From Terriglobales bacterium (lineage in GTDB: Bacteria > Acidobacteriota > Terriglobia > Terriglobales > Acidobacteriaceae), in assembly GCA_015654835.1 (NCBI GenBank), contig JAATGG010000264.1, forward strand, positions 31,003 to 95,002: a stretch of DNA of 64,000 nucleotides. Reading direction: 5' to 3'. Positions 33,539-43,023 of the stretch are shown here, piece by piece (within the stretch, counting starts at the first letter, position 1; the number at the start of each line of letters is the position of its first letter). The position numbers were made by a program, and so were the translations under genes. The notes below the pieces were generated by a model that saw only the letters and a list, made by a program, of their open reading frames with translations, was not told the origin of the DNA and ran no database searches.

Positions 33539-35284
33539 CTAGAACTTGACCAGAATCGCTCCAGTCGCCACAATCTGCTGCCGGCGCAAATCCGGAAACC
33601 ACACGCTCGTGATTCCGCCTCCGCACGCTGCCTCTGCCGCCGCCAGCGAGTTAGTCCCCGACGAGCTTCCGGTCATGCACGCATAGTTCGCGGGCGATCC
33701 GTTGTTCCCTCCCGGCGGTGTGATGCCGCCCTTCCCCGTCCAGTACGGAACATCGGTGTGCCGATATCCCATCTCCGCGCGAAACGTAATGAACTGCGAC
33801 GGCATATAGTCGAACGTCGCCGTCGAGTCGTAGGCGTGCATCTTGTTGCCCGGGTTCTCCGTGAAGTACGGCGTCCCCGTTGCCGCGGTCGCTCCATTGA
33901 TCGGCGGCAGCAGCGTCAAATAGCGTCCCGGGTTGTTCATCTGCCCGCCGCCCAGCGTCAGTCCGTAGAGGTCTTTCTTGAACCACAGACGGCTATAGCC
34001 CATCCATCCCAAAAATGCCTGCTTCGGATTGCCGCCCTTGCCCGTGCAACTGACGCCGCCGCCAAACTCGCAGCCTAAGTCGCCCGTCAGCGAAAACGCG
34101 GCCTTGTCCAGGAACCGCGATGGCTGGTCGTAATACTTCACTTCCACGCTGTCGTCGGTATGCAATCGCGAGCGCCCCGGAATTCCCGGCGCGTCCTCGC
34201 CCAGTCCGTAGTTGTTGAACACCATCGCCAGCCACGGCTGCGGACGATACATGATCTGCCCGCCCAGGCCCGGCTTGCCGTTCGAGCGCGCATACGACTG
34301 CCAGCCATTGATGAACCACGGCTCGATCTTCAGCTTCTCCGTCGGAAACCACTGCGCCCGCACGCCGTTAAAAAACCACGGTGTATTCGACGACACATAC
34401 GACGGCTGATAAGCCCAGTTATCGAAGTTATAGTAGCTGAACAATCCGATATACGAGACAAAGATGCCCGCATCCAGATTCAACCCGTGTTGCACGTCCC
34501 AGTGATAGCCGCCCCACGCCTCTGACACATAGCGATACGCATTCGCCAGGTCCCACTGCCCGCGTATGGTGCTGGGATCGTTGCGCGGCGTCGTCGTCGC
34601 AAACAGGCCGTACATGGTCAGGAACCGCCCGCGCACATTCTGCACCCGTATGTCCCCGCCAAAGCTCAACTGCTCCACCTGCACTTCGTCCGAGCGGAAG
34701 CTCTCCGTCGACCCGCCCATCGAGTCATCCTTGGGATGGTTGAAGTCGAACATGTAATTGATGTCCGCCCGAAACTCCGGCACAAAATACTTGGTCGCCA
34801 GAGGCGTGTCCTTGGTGCGCGCCGTGCCGTTCAGCCACGTCCAGTCGGCATAGGCAAACGGCGCACTCTTCGTCGTAACCTCTGCGTCGAACTCCCGCTT
34901 TGCCGGGGCCATCTTCATCGCCATTGACTGCCCCTCAGAGCCCGCCACCGGCTGCAAAACCTCTTTCACGCCTGTCGCCAGTTTCGATGCGTCGCTCTCT
35001 GCCTCGCTCGCCCTGATCTGGGACTCCAGTTCGGCAATGCGCTGCTTCATCGCATCCAGCTCTTTCATCATCTGCAGCCGCTGTTCCTCCGGCGTCGGCT
35101 TGGTGCTGGAGCTCGTTGCACCCGCCGCAGCCTGACCCTGCCCTGCGCTCGTAGAATCGGGGACACCACTGGCATTCGCCGGTGCGCTTGCCGCGTCCGA
35201 CTGCGCATACCCGCGCATCGGCCCCAACAAAAGAAATCCTGTCATCACAAACAGCGCACAGACTCCCTTGAACATCCTTCTCAT
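33539..35284 (-). CDS. outer-membrane beta-barrel porin with coiled-coil segment
   Basis: A 581-aa exported protein. The signal peptide is MRRMFKGVCALFVMTGFLLL...GYAQ. A coiled coil follows (about 65-95, LQMMKELDAMKQRIAELESQ), then a long beta-barrel rich in aromatic turns, ending in a typical C-terminal Phe (ILVKF). It resembles the BBP2/OmpL-like putative porins common in acidobacteria. Start 35284 is chosen because the signal peptide begins there and AAAGG lies upstream; the frame extends 18 codons further. It is probably an outer-membrane channel, with substrate unknown. Confidence 0.85.
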   Translation of the reverse strand: MRRMFKGVCALFVMTGFLLLGPMRGYAQSDAASAPANASGVPDSTSAGQGQAAAGATSSSTKPTPEEQRLQMMKELDAMKQRIAELESQIRASEAESDASKLATGVKEVLQPVAGSEGQSMAMKMAPAKREFDAEVTTKSAPFAYADWTWLNGTARTKDTPLATKYFVPEFRADINYMFDFNHPKDDSMGGSTESFRSDEVQVEQLSFGGDIRVQNVRGRFLTMYGLFATTTPRNDPSTIRGQWDLANAYRYVSEAWGGYHWDVQHGLNLDAGIFVSYIGLFSYYNFDNWAYQPSYVSSNTPWFFNGVRAQWFPTEKLKIEPWFINGWQSYARSNGKPGLGGQIMYRPQPWLAMVFNNYGLGEDAPGIPGRSRLHTDDSVEVKYYDQPSRFLDKAAFSLTGDLGCEFGGGVSCTGKGGNPKQAFLGWMGYSRLWFKKDLYGLTLGGGQMNNPGRYLTLLPPINGATAATGTPYFTENPGNKMHAYDSTATFDYMPSQFITFRAEMGYRHTDVPYWTGKGGITPPGGNNGSPANYACMTGSSSGTNSLAAAEAACGGGITSVWFPDLRRQQIVATGAILVKF

Positions 35285-35537
35285 TTCCTGACCTTTCATC
35301 GCCGCGTCGGCACACCGGCGTATCTCTGTGCCGTCCACGCGTCTTCAAGAGAACAGGCCGCTACACCCAACCTGCCGCATACCATTCGATGGGACAAACC
35401 CTTGTGCTCGCGTAAACGCCGCATAAGTTTTCCGTAAGGGCACAGCCCCCTCAAGCCTCCTCCCGAGCCAGCCCCAGAATGCCTGGGAACGATACGCCCC
35501 GGAGGGAGAACGATACGATAGATACGTGGAGTCAACG

Positions 35538-36452
35538 ATGCCAAAGATTCTCGACGGTGCGGCCATTGCCGCCCAGATCAAGCAGGAAGTTGCACAAGAA
35601 GTAAAGCTGCTGGCCGCCCAGGGTGTCCGGCCGGGCCTCGCCGCCGTGCTGGTCGGCAACGTGGCGGCGTCTGAAATCTATGTCCGCAGCAAGGTGCAGA
35701 CCTGCGCCGAGCTCGGCATCTTCAGCGACCTCATCACCCCGCCCGACACCGTCACTACAGAAGAAATGCTCGACCTCGTCGCCGCCCTCAACGCCCGCGA
35801 CGACATCGACGGCATCCTCATCCAGTTACCGCTTCCCCCGCAGGTCGATACCAAGGCGCTGCTCGACGCCGTCTCCCCGGCCAAAGATGTGGATGGCTTT
35901 CACCCCGTCAACGCGGGCCGTCTGCAAGCCGGCCGCCCGGCCCTCGCGCCTTGCACCCCCGCCGGCGTCATCGAGATTCTCAAGCGCAGCGGCATCGCCA
36001 TCGCCGGCCAACACGCCGTCGTCGTCGGCCGCAGCGACATCGTCGGCAAGCCCGCCGCCATGCTTCTGCTCCACCAGAACGCCACCGTCACCATCTGCCA
36101 CTCCAAAACCCGCGACCTGCCCGCCATCACCCGCCAGGCCGACATTCTCGTCGCCGCCATCGGCCGCCCCGGCTTCATCACGCCGGACATGATCAAGCCC
36201 GGCGCCACCCTCATCGACGTGGGCATCAACCGCATCACCGCCCGTGAGGACTTCGACCGCTACTTCGCCGGCAATGCCAGGCGCGAGGCTGCTTTTGCCA
36301 AGCGCGGCTCCACGCTGGTCGGCGATGTACACCCCCAAGCCTTCGAATTGGCCGGGGCCTATACCCCCGTCCCCGGCGGCGTCGGACCCCTCACCATCGC
36401 CATGCTCATGGCCAACACCGTGCACGCGGCCAAAATGCGCCGGGGCCTCTAA
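35538..36452 (+). CDS. folD: FolD methylenetetrahydrofolate dehydrogenase/cyclohydrolase
   Basis: A 304-aa bifunctional enzyme that interconverts methylene-THF and formyl-THF with NADP. Motifs: YVRSKVQTCAELGI with the catalytic Lys, DGILIQLPLPPQ, AKDVDGFHPVNAGRL, VVVGRSDIVGKPAAMLLL, and PVPGGVGPLTIAMLM. ATG 35538 with GGAG upstream is preferred to GTG 35526. The coaE gene starts 2 bases after its stop. Folate one-carbon units link it to gcvT and trmFO elsewhere in the window. Confidence 0.96.
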   Translation: MPKILDGAAIAAQIKQEVAQEVKLLAAQGVRPGLAAVLVGNVAASEIYVRSKVQTCAELGIFSDLITPPDTVTTEEMLDLVAALNARDDIDGILIQLPLPPQVDTKALLDAVSPAKDVDGFHPVNAGRLQAGRPALAPCTPAGVIEILKRSGIAIAGQHAVVVGRSDIVGKPAAMLLLHQNATVTICHSKTRDLPAITRQADILVAAIGRPGFITPDMIKPGATLIDVGINRITAREDFDRYFAGNARREAAFAKRGSTLVGDVHPQAFELAGAYTPVPGGVGPLTIAMLMANTVHAAKMRRGL

Positions 36453-36454
36453 CC

Positions 36455-37150
36455 ATGCTCCGCGTCGGCCTCACCGGCAGCCTCGGCAGCGGCAAAAGCA
36501 CCGTCGCCGCCGCGCTCCGTTCGCTGGGCGCCCAGGTCATTGAGGCCGACGAGTTGGGCCGCGCGCTCATGGAGCCCGGCCAGCCCGTCTATGCCCAAAT
36601 CGTCCGTGTCTTCGGCCCTCAAGTCGTCTTTCCCGATGGCCGCCTCAACCGCTCCCGCCTCGCCGATCTCGCCTTCAAAGGCGGCCGCCTCAATGAGCTC
36701 AACGCCATCGTCCATCCCGCCGTCATCGCCGCCCAGCAGCGCTGGATGGACGACATTTTTGCCCGTGATCCGGCAGCCGTCGCCGTCGTCGAGTCCGCCC
36801 TCATCTTCGAGGTGGAGCGCGATGCCCGCGCCCGCGGCGAACAGGAAAGCGTTCTGGCCGACTGGCGCCGCCGGTTCGATCGCGTCGTCGTCGTCACCGC
36901 CCCCGATAACGTCAAAATCGCCCGCTATGCCGCCCGCGTCAGCCCCGAAATCTCGGGCCGCGCCGCCGCCGAGGCCGACGCCCGCGCCCGCCTCGCCCGC
37001 CAGATTCCCGATTCCGAAAAAACCGCCCGCGCCGACTATCTCCTCGAAAATACCGGGGATAAGGCTGCCCTCCTCGCCCAGGTCCACACCCTCTGGCAAC
37101 GCCTTTGCATCGAGAGCAACAAATCATTATCAAACGAGTTAGTAGAATAA
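36455..37150 (+). CDS. coaE: dephospho-CoA kinase
   Basis: A 231-aa P-loop kinase performing the last step of coenzyme A synthesis. P-loop GSLGSGKST is at residues 9-17, followed by the EADELGR and IVHPAV motifs and RRRFDRVVVVTAP. It is slightly longer than E. coli CoaE because of an Ala-rich insertion near 190 and a polar C-terminus. It follows folD at 2 bases and is likely co-transcribed with it. Confidence 0.94.
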   Translation: MLRVGLTGSLGSGKSTVAAALRSLGAQVIEADELGRALMEPGQPVYAQIVRVFGPQVVFPDGRLNRSRLADLAFKGGRLNELNAIVHPAVIAAQQRWMDDIFARDPAAVAVVESALIFEVERDARARGEQESVLADWRRRFDRVVVVTAPDNVKIARYAARVSPEISGRAAAEADARARLARQIPDSEKTARADYLLENTGDKAALLAQVHTLWQRLCIESNKSLSNELVE

Positions 37151-37246
37151 GAAGCGGTAGCCGCAGCTCGTCTTCTCCGGCATCCTCCGGGATACATCGC
37201 CACGCGGCGTCCTATCTGTCAGAAAGGTTTTCGGGTTCACGAAACC

Positions 37247-38410
37247 ATGAAATTGCGCCGGGTTCTTCTGGTTGTTCTAATGGTGGGTGGATTCTGGTAT
37301 CTCACCACGCATCTCCCCGCTGGCTTGAGTGGGCTGGGAAACTTCTCTCTCTTTGGATCTCACGGCTCCTCTTCGCCGCTTCAACTCACCGAGGCTCACG
37401 CCGCGCCCTCCTATGACTCCGAAGAGCAGAACAATATCGCCGTCTACAAGCGCGTGCTGCCCTCCGTCGTGAACATCACCTCGACGACGCTGGTCTTCAA
37501 CTTCTTTTATGGCACCGTGCCCCAGCAAGGGCAGGGCTCCGGCTTCATCCTCGACAAGGCCGGCCATGTGCTCACCAACTACCACGTCGTCGAAGGCGCC
37601 AATCGCGGCATCGAGGTCATGCTCAGCAACAAGCACCGTTACGCCGCCAAGGTCGTCGGCACCGACAAGGTGCACGACCTCGCTCTCCTCCAGATCGAGG
37701 CCCCCGGACTGCAGCCCGTCACCCTCGCCGACTCCACCGATCTCTCCGTCGGCCAAAAGGTCTACGCCATCGGCAATCCCTTCGGCCTCAGCGGCACCAT
37801 GACCCGCGGCATCATCAGTTCCATCCGCTCCATCCGCGGCTCGGAGGGTGCGCCCATTGAGGACGCCATCCAGACCGACGCCGCCATCAATCCCGGCAAC
37901 TCCGGTGGACCGCTGCTCAACTCCCGCGGCGAGGTCATCGGCATCAACACCATGATCGCCTCCAACGGAGCCAACCAGAGCTCCGGCATCGGCTTTGCCA
38001 TCCCCATCAACACTGCCAAAGCCGTGCTCGCCGACCTCACCCGCTACGGCCGCGTCAAGCGTCCCTCGCTGGGCATCGTCTCCTTCGCCATCGGTCCCGA
38101 TCTCGCCTCGCAGATGGGCCTCTCGGCGGACTCCGGCGTCCTCGTCCAGAAGGTCATTCCCGGCGGCGCAGCCGAGCGTGCCGGCCTCCGCGGCGGCAAT
38201 GAGCAAGCCTATGTCGGCAACACGCCCATCATGCTCGGTGGAGACCTCATCGTCGCCATCGACGGCCAGCCGGTCACCGACCCGCAAGACATCAGCGCCC
38301 TCATGGACAAGCACCAGGCCGGCGACACCGTCAGCGTCACCCTCTTCCGCGGCCGCCGCCAGATGACCCTGAAGCTCATCCTCGGCGAAGCCCACGGAGT
38401 CAACACCTAG
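37247..38410 (+). CDS. HtrA/DegP-like serine protease with one PDZ domain
   Basis: A 387-aa envelope protease. An N-terminal hydrophobic anchor (LRRVLLVVLMVGGFWYL) is followed by a trypsin-like domain with the triad His113 (TNYHVVEG), Asp144 (VHDLALL) and Ser219 (NPGNSGGPL). A PDZ domain spans about 285-380. One PDZ and an anchor fit a DegS-type or S1C periplasmic sensor/quality-control protease. No regulatory partner is adjacent. Confidence 0.93.
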   Translation: MKLRRVLLVVLMVGGFWYLTTHLPAGLSGLGNFSLFGSHGSSSPLQLTEAHAAPSYDSEEQNNIAVYKRVLPSVVNITSTTLVFNFFYGTVPQQGQGSGFILDKAGHVLTNYHVVEGANRGIEVMLSNKHRYAAKVVGTDKVHDLALLQIEAPGLQPVTLADSTDLSVGQKVYAIGNPFGLSGTMTRGIISSIRSIRGSEGAPIEDAIQTDAAINPGNSGGPLLNSRGEVIGINTMIASNGANQSSGIGFAIPINTAKAVLADLTRYGRVKRPSLGIVSFAIGPDLASQMGLSADSGVLVQKVIPGGAAERAGLRGGNEQAYVGNTPIMLGGDLIVAIDGQPVTDPQDISALMDKHQAGDTVSVTLFRGRRQMTLKLILGEAHGVNT

Positions 38411-38434
38411 ATCAGTTCACTCGTCGCCTGGCAT

Positions 38435-38451
38435 CCCCCCCCCCGGGGGGG
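38435..38451. repeat. poly-C/poly-G tract
   Basis: Ten C followed by seven G, a simple palindromic homopolymer pair in the gap after the protease gene. Such tracts slip in replication and sequencing. Confidence 0.8.
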
Positions 38452-38560
38452 TGCGATTCTTCTTTTGTTCGCCCCAAAAGAGTACCCCAAAAAGAGCAGA
38501 GGGTCGCTGTATCTCAGACAGGCTCGATTAGGACCTGTTCCCAAACCATTCAGTTATTGG

Positions 38561-38622
38561 AGGGTACGGGCTTTAGCCCGTACATAAGTCGAGCAGAATG
38601 AACGGGGCTTCAGCCCCTGAGG
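38561..38622. repeat. dispersed double-hairpin repeat, copy 2
   Basis: Matches 2752-2813 at 60 of 62 positions. The differences are C/G in the spacer and TTT/TTC in the second hairpin loop. It lies in the 380-base gap between the protease gene and the gene at 38792, which otherwise holds no gene. Confidence 0.85.
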
Positions 38623-38791
38623 GAATTTTTTGAGGATTCGCCCCCAAGATCATCCCTTGGCCGAACAGAGTTCCGGGCCAGATTCTTAGAAAAGCATCAC
38701 CCCAACGCAGCCTCTATGGCAGAAAACGTGCCTCCCGGAAGATCGGTTTCGCAGCATGTCCCATGCGGAACCAAAAGGAGAAAGATCGCCC

Positions 38792-39136
38792 ATGCAAATC
38801 TTTGGGATTCAGGACAACTCAGCCTCTGCCGTTTCCTCCACGCCGCATCAGAATCAAAGCAAGTCGGCATCCTCGTTCGGGAGCTATCTCGCCGCGGCCG
38901 GCGGCAGCGATGACAATGCCGTGCAGGAGTTTATGGATTATGCCAAGGAAACTCCCGCGCAGCGCATGTTCTCCAACTGGCTGGGAAGCCACAACATAAC
39001 CCAGCAGCAATTCGACGCCATGACGCCGGCACAGCAACAGGCCCTCGTGGACCAGTTCAAGCAGCAGATGGAGCAGAGCCTCGACGGAAAGTCGCTTACG
39101 GCGGTGAATGCGGCCACGACACCCGTAACGGTATAA
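38792..39136 (+). CDS. hypothetical protein with C-terminal helical domain
   Basis: A 114-aa protein. The first 45 residues are Ser/Gln/Ala rich and probably disordered. The C-terminal part (FMDYAKETPAQRMFSNWLG, then QQFDAMTPAQQQALVDQF) resembles a short helical domain seen in many uncharacterised proteobacterial proteins. AAAGGAG lies about 13 bases before ATG 38792. An earlier in-frame ATG at 38756 has no ribosome binding site. Function unknown. Confidence 0.65.
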   Translation: MQIFGIQDNSASAVSSTPHQNQSKSASSFGSYLAAAGGSDDNAVQEFMDYAKETPAQRMFSNWLGSHNITQQQFDAMTPAQQQALVDQFKQQMEQSLDGKSLTAVNAATTPVTV

Positions 39137-39206
39137 ATCCCGAGCCCGGAGCCTTGCCAGACAACTCTCTCCGTTCCTCGCTCATCCAAGGAATCAAGGA
39201 GAAGAT

Positions 39207-39650
39207 ATGTCCCATGGTAAGGTTCTTCTGTTCTTCGCTCTCACAGCGGCCTTGTTATGCTGTGCTCCGGTAGCGCCCGCCCAGATTTCCGTCAACGTTG
39301 GCGTAGCACCCGAATGCCCCTACGGCTACTTCGATTACGCGCCCTATGACTGCGCTCCCTACGGCTACTACGGTCTCGACTGGTTTTCCGGCGGAGTGTT
39401 TATCGGCGCTGGCCCCTGGTTCCACGGCCCCCGCGGTTTCTACGGCCACGTGGACAATCGCTTCGATCCGCATCATGGCTACGCTGGCCCGTTGCCCGGC
39501 CGCGGCGAGCACGCGTTCAATCACTTCCACGCCAACGAAGCGCGTGACGGTCGAGGCCACGTCGGCAATCCCGGCCATGACGGCGGCGGCGAGCACGGGC
39601 TCCCCGGCGGCCACGGTGGTGGCGCGCACGGCGGCGGCGGTCGTCGCTAG
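39207..39650 (+). CDS. secreted Gly/His/Tyr-rich protein
   Basis: A 147-aa protein with a signal peptide (VLLFFALTAALLCCAPVAPA), then an aromatic core PYGYFDYAPYDCAPYGYYG, GVFIGAGPWFHGPRGFYGH and a Gly/His-rich tail. Proteins of this kind are common and uncharacterised in acidobacteria and proteobacteria. The His-rich tail could bind metal. AAGGAGA lies upstream of the ATG. Confidence 0.8.
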   Translation: MSHGKVLLFFALTAALLCCAPVAPAQISVNVGVAPECPYGYFDYAPYDCAPYGYYGLDWFSGGVFIGAGPWFHGPRGFYGHVDNRFDPHHGYAGPLPGRGEHAFNHFHANEARDGRGHVGNPGHDGGGEHGLPGGHGGGAHGGGGRR

Positions 39651-39673
39651 GCACAGTCCCGCAACAAAGGTGC

Positions 39674-39700
39674 CCCCAGGTCTCGCCCTGAGACCTGGGG
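39674..39700. terminator. 11-bp stem hairpin after the secreted protein gene
   Basis: CCCCAGGTCTC (39674-39684), loop GCCCT, GAGACCTGGGG (39690-39700). There is no T-tract, so terminator function is uncertain. Confidence 0.45.
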
Positions 39701-39764
39701 AAACATACACCCCCGCTAACAGCCAATTGCAGATTCCCCGGCCCTCCCGTTTTACAATCGACCC

Positions 39765-40154
39765 ATGAGCAAACAAGTCATTGCGACCAGCCAGGCCCCT
39801 GCTGCCATCGGCCCCTACGCGCAGGGCGTACGCGCCGGCAACCTCGTCTTCACCGCCGGCCAGATTGCGCTCGACCCCGTCACCCAGCTTGTCGTCGGCC
39901 CCGGCATCGCCGAGCAGACCACCCGGGTCCTCGAGAACCTCAAAGCCATCTTGGAAGCCGCCGGAACCAGCCTCGCCAAAGTCGTCAAAGCCACCGTCTT
40001 CCTCAAGGACTTCAACGACTTCGCCGAAATGAACAAGGTCTACGGCGCCTATCTCGCCCCCGAAGGCGTAGCCGCACCCGCCCGCACCACCGTCGAGGTT
40101 TCCCGCCTCCCCAAAGATGTATTGGTAGAAATCGAGCTGGTCGCCGAAGTCTAG
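39765..40154 (+). CDS. ridA: RidA family reactive enamine/imine deaminase
   Basis: A 129-aa YjgF/YER057c/UK114 protein that hydrolyses 2-aminoacrylate and similar reactive intermediates from PLP enzymes. Family marks: [57 protein letters not shown]; the Arg in PART binds the substrate carboxylate. Trimeric and cytosolic in known members. Confidence 0.95.
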   Translation: MSKQVIATSQAPAAIGPYAQGVRAGNLVFTAGQIALDPVTQLVVGPGIAEQTTRVLENLKAILEAAGTSLAKVVKATVFLKDFNDFAEMNKVYGAYLAPEGVAAPARTTVEVSRLPKDVLVEIELVAEV

Positions 40155-40257
40155 CCCTTGCTGCGCAGGCCGGGCCTTCCCCTGCTTCCCGCCTCCGGCC
40201 TCGCGCATCCAATCGCTGTACGTGGCCCTATGCTGTACACGCTGTGAGGAGGTCCCC

Positions 40258-40683
40258 ATGCCCCAGACACCCGAAACCACCCAGTCCCCAGAAAAAATTG
40301 TCCGCTCCGATGCCGAGTGGCGCGCCGCCCTCACCCCGGAGCAGTATCATGTCCTTCGCGAAAAAGGCACCGAGCGCCCTTTCACCGGAGCCCTTACTGA
40401 AAACCACGAAACCGGCGACTATCACTGCGCGGCCTGTGGAACCCTTCTGTTCCACTCCGATGCCAAGTTCGATTCCGGCTGCGGTTGGCCCAGTTTCACC
40501 ATTCCGGCGGGTTCCAAAGCCATCATCGAGCACGAGGACCTCAGCTTCGGCATGAGGCGCATCGAGGTGACTTGTGCCCGCTGCGGCGGCCATCTCGGCC
40601 ATGTCTTTCCCGACGGCCCTCGTCCCACCGGCCTTCGCTACTGCATCAACTCCGCCTCTCTCACCTTCGAGCACGCGAAATAG
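40258..40683 (+). CDS. msrB: peptide-methionine (R)-S-oxide reductase
   Basis: A 141-aa MsrB that repairs methionine-R-sulfoxide. Zinc ligands are Cys57 and Cys60 (CAAC) and Cys106 and Cys109 (CARC). The catalytic Cys129 is in [11 protein letters not shown], and Cys75 in SGCGWPSF may resolve the disulfide. Start ATG 40258 has GAGGAGG upstream, while the frame extends 12 codons further. It is cytoplasmic, as no signal peptide is seen. Confidence 0.95.
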   Translation: MPQTPETTQSPEKIVRSDAEWRAALTPEQYHVLREKGTERPFTGALTENHETGDYHCAACGTLLFHSDAKFDSGCGWPSFTIPAGSKAIIEHEDLSFGMRRIEVTCARCGGHLGHVFPDGPRPTGLRYCINSASLTFEHAK

Positions 40684-40744
40684 GACCGCACCGGTCTTCC
40701 CGGTTCGCGAGGAAGAGGCCCGGCCTGCGTTACCCTAAGAACTT

Positions 40745-42823
40745 ATGGGCCGCATCCGTATCCTTTCCGACCAGGTTGCCAATCAGATCGCCGCGGGCGA
40801 AGTGGTCGACCGGCCCGCGTCGGTAGTCAAAGAGCTGCTTGAGAACGCCCTCGATGCCGGCGCCACCCGTGTCCGCGTCGAGGTGGAGGCAGGGGGCCGC
40901 AAGCTCATCCGCATCGCCGACGACGGCCACGGCATGAACCGCGACGACGCCCTGCTGGCCTTCGAGCGCCACGCCACCAGCAAGCTGCGTACCGCCGACG
41001 ACCTGCTCTCCATCTCCACCCTCGGCTTCCGGGGCGAGGCGCTCCCCTCCATCGCTTCAGTAGCTCGCGTCACCCTCGAAACCGCCACCGGCGAAGATCC
41101 CACCGGCACCCGCATGGAGATCGCCGGCGGCAAAATCCTGCATGTGGACGACGCTGCCCTGCCCCGCGGGACCACCCTCGCCGTCGCCGACCTGTTCTTC
41201 AACACCCCGGCCCGGCGCAAATTTCTCCGCGCCGAAAATACCGAACTGGCGCATATAACGGCCCTGGTCACCCACTACGCCCTCGTGCATCCGGAAATGC
41301 ACTTCGAGCTGCTTTCCGCCAGTCATACCATCGTCTCCGCCCCGCCCGTCGCCCGCATCGCCGAGCGCATCTACCAGATCTTCGGCAAAGATACCCTGGC
41401 CCAGTTGCTGCCGGTGGCCGCCGAAGCGCCGCTTGCCCATGGCGGCCTGCCCGAGCCGCCCCCATGGAAGCGCGACCCCGACGAGCCGGCCCGCGACCCG
41501 GGCTGGCTGCGTCTGAGCGGCTTCTACAGCAAGCCCGAATTGCAAAAGCTCAACCGAAACTCGATCTACATTTTTATCAATAAAAGGCTTATCCGCGACC
41601 GGTCGCTGCTGCACGCCATCACCGAGGCCTATCGCAACATCATTCCGCCTACCAGCTTTCCGGTCGTGCTGTTGTTTCTTGAAATGCCTCCGGAAGAGGT
41701 GGATGTGAACGTCCACCCCGCCAAGACCGAGGTCCGTTTCCGCCAGCAGAGCCTGATCCACGACTTTGTGCGCGACAGCTTACGCACCGCGCTGATCCAG
41801 TCCCGTCCGGCCGCCGGATTTCTGGCCGCACTCGGCTCCTCGCCCGCCGCGAGCCCCTCGCTCATGCCTCCGGCCACCTCGCCGCTGCCCGGCTCCCCTG
41901 AGCCCGTTCCTGGCTCTGCTGAAGCCGGTTTAGCCGGGGGAGCCCCGCCCGAAAGCGAGCCCTTTGCCGGCTCCACCGACGCCGAGCCTTTTCAGTTGAC
42001 GCCTCATCTTCCCGCTGCGGCCCCCGGCAGGCTACCATTCGACGCCAGTTCGTTCCGGTCCGGGGGCTGGGGAAATCAGCAGGCATGGGGCGAGGCGGCA
42101 GCCGCGCTTTTTCAGCCGGGAATCCTGCCGCAGGCCGAGGATTGCTCGCCAAACCATGCAGTTTCAGCGGATTCCGCCGCTACGGCGACCGCGCAGATCG
42201 AAGCCGAACAGGCTGCCGCCAATCTCAACCACCTCGGTTCGCTTCGGCCCCTCGGCCAATTGCGCGAGTCCTTCATTCTGGCCACCGGCGAAGACGGCCT
42301 GTGGATTATCGACCAGCATGTGGCACACGAGCGCGTGCTCTTTGAAAAGATTCTTCGCGACCGCCAAGTGGAGCATGTCCAGCGCCAGCGACTCCTCATG
42401 CCCATGCTGGTCGAACTCAAGCCCGCCCAGATGGTGGTCTTCGCCCGCATCGCCGAGGAACTCGAAAGTAACGGATTTGAGGTCGAACCTTTTGGTCCGC
42501 AAACGCTCGCTGTGAAAGCCGCCCCTGTCGGTCTTGAGGGTGCCGCTCTGGAACGGATGCTCGCCGAGGTCATCGAGCAATCCAGCGCGGACTCGCTGGA
42601 ACCGGAACGGAATGAGGACCTTACCGCACTCCGTACGCGCATCGCCGCCTCCATCGCCTGCCACTCCGCCATCAAGGTCAACACCCCACTTGACCCCGTT
42701 CGTATGGAGTGGCTATTGTTGGAACTTGCAAAAACGAAGCACCCAACGAGTTGCCCGCATGGACGTCCAATAGCTTTGCTGTATTCTTGGAAGGAGATCC
42801 AGCGGGCCTTCCATCGCATCTAG
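40745..42823 (+). CDS. mutL: DNA mismatch repair protein MutL
   Basis: A 692-aa MutL. The N-terminal GHKL ATPase shows IAAGEVVDRPASVVKELLEN, DDGHGM and GFRGEALPSI. A Pro/Ala/Gly-rich linker runs about 370-490. The C-terminal dimerisation/endonuclease domain has DQHVAHERVLFE (the endonuclease motif, with Val instead of Ala after DQH), ACHSAIKVN and SCPHGRP. It is thus the nicking type used by bacteria without MutH. No mutS is nearby. Confidence 0.95.
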   Translation: MGRIRILSDQVANQIAAGEVVDRPASVVKELLENALDAGATRVRVEVEAGGRKLIRIADDGHGMNRDDALLAFERHATSKLRTADDLLSISTLGFRGEALPSIASVARVTLETATGEDPTGTRMEIAGGKILHVDDAALPRGTTLAVADLFFNTPARRKFLRAENTELAHITALVTHYALVHPEMHFELLSASHTIVSAPPVARIAERIYQIFGKDTLAQLLPVAAEAPLAHGGLPEPPPWKRDPDEPARDPGWLRLSGFYSKPELQKLNRNSIYIFINKRLIRDRSLLHAITEAYRNIIPPTSFPVVLLFLEMPPEEVDVNVHPAKTEVRFRQQSLIHDFVRDSLRTALIQSRPAAGFLAALGSSPAASPSLMPPATSPLPGSPEPVPGSAEAGLAGGAPPESEPFAGSTDAEPFQLTPHLPAAAPGRLPFDASSFRSGGWGNQQAWGEAAAALFQPGILPQAEDCSPNHAVSADSAATATAQIEAEQAAANLNHLGSLRPLGQLRESFILATGEDGLWIIDQHVAHERVLFEKILRDRQVEHVQRQRLLMPMLVELKPAQMVVFARIAEELESNGFEVEPFGPQTLAVKAAPVGLEGAALERMLAEVIEQSSADSLEPERNEDLTALRTRIAASIACHSAIKVNTPLDPVRMEWLLLELAKTKHPTSCPHGRPIALLYSWKEIQRAFHRI

Positions 42824-43023
42824 AAACGTTTGGAAGGTGGTAACCGTCTCTCTTAGGGGAGTAGGGTTAGCCCGGCGACATAAGCAAAATCAGGGAGAAT
42901 GCATCCCGAAGCCGCATTATTTAGTCGGCGCGCCCTTAGGGAGCGGCGACCTTTGAACAGGCCTAGACAGGACGCAACACCTTTGGTTTCGCTGTAACGC
43001 CAGCCTGGAAAAGAGGTTCTTCT

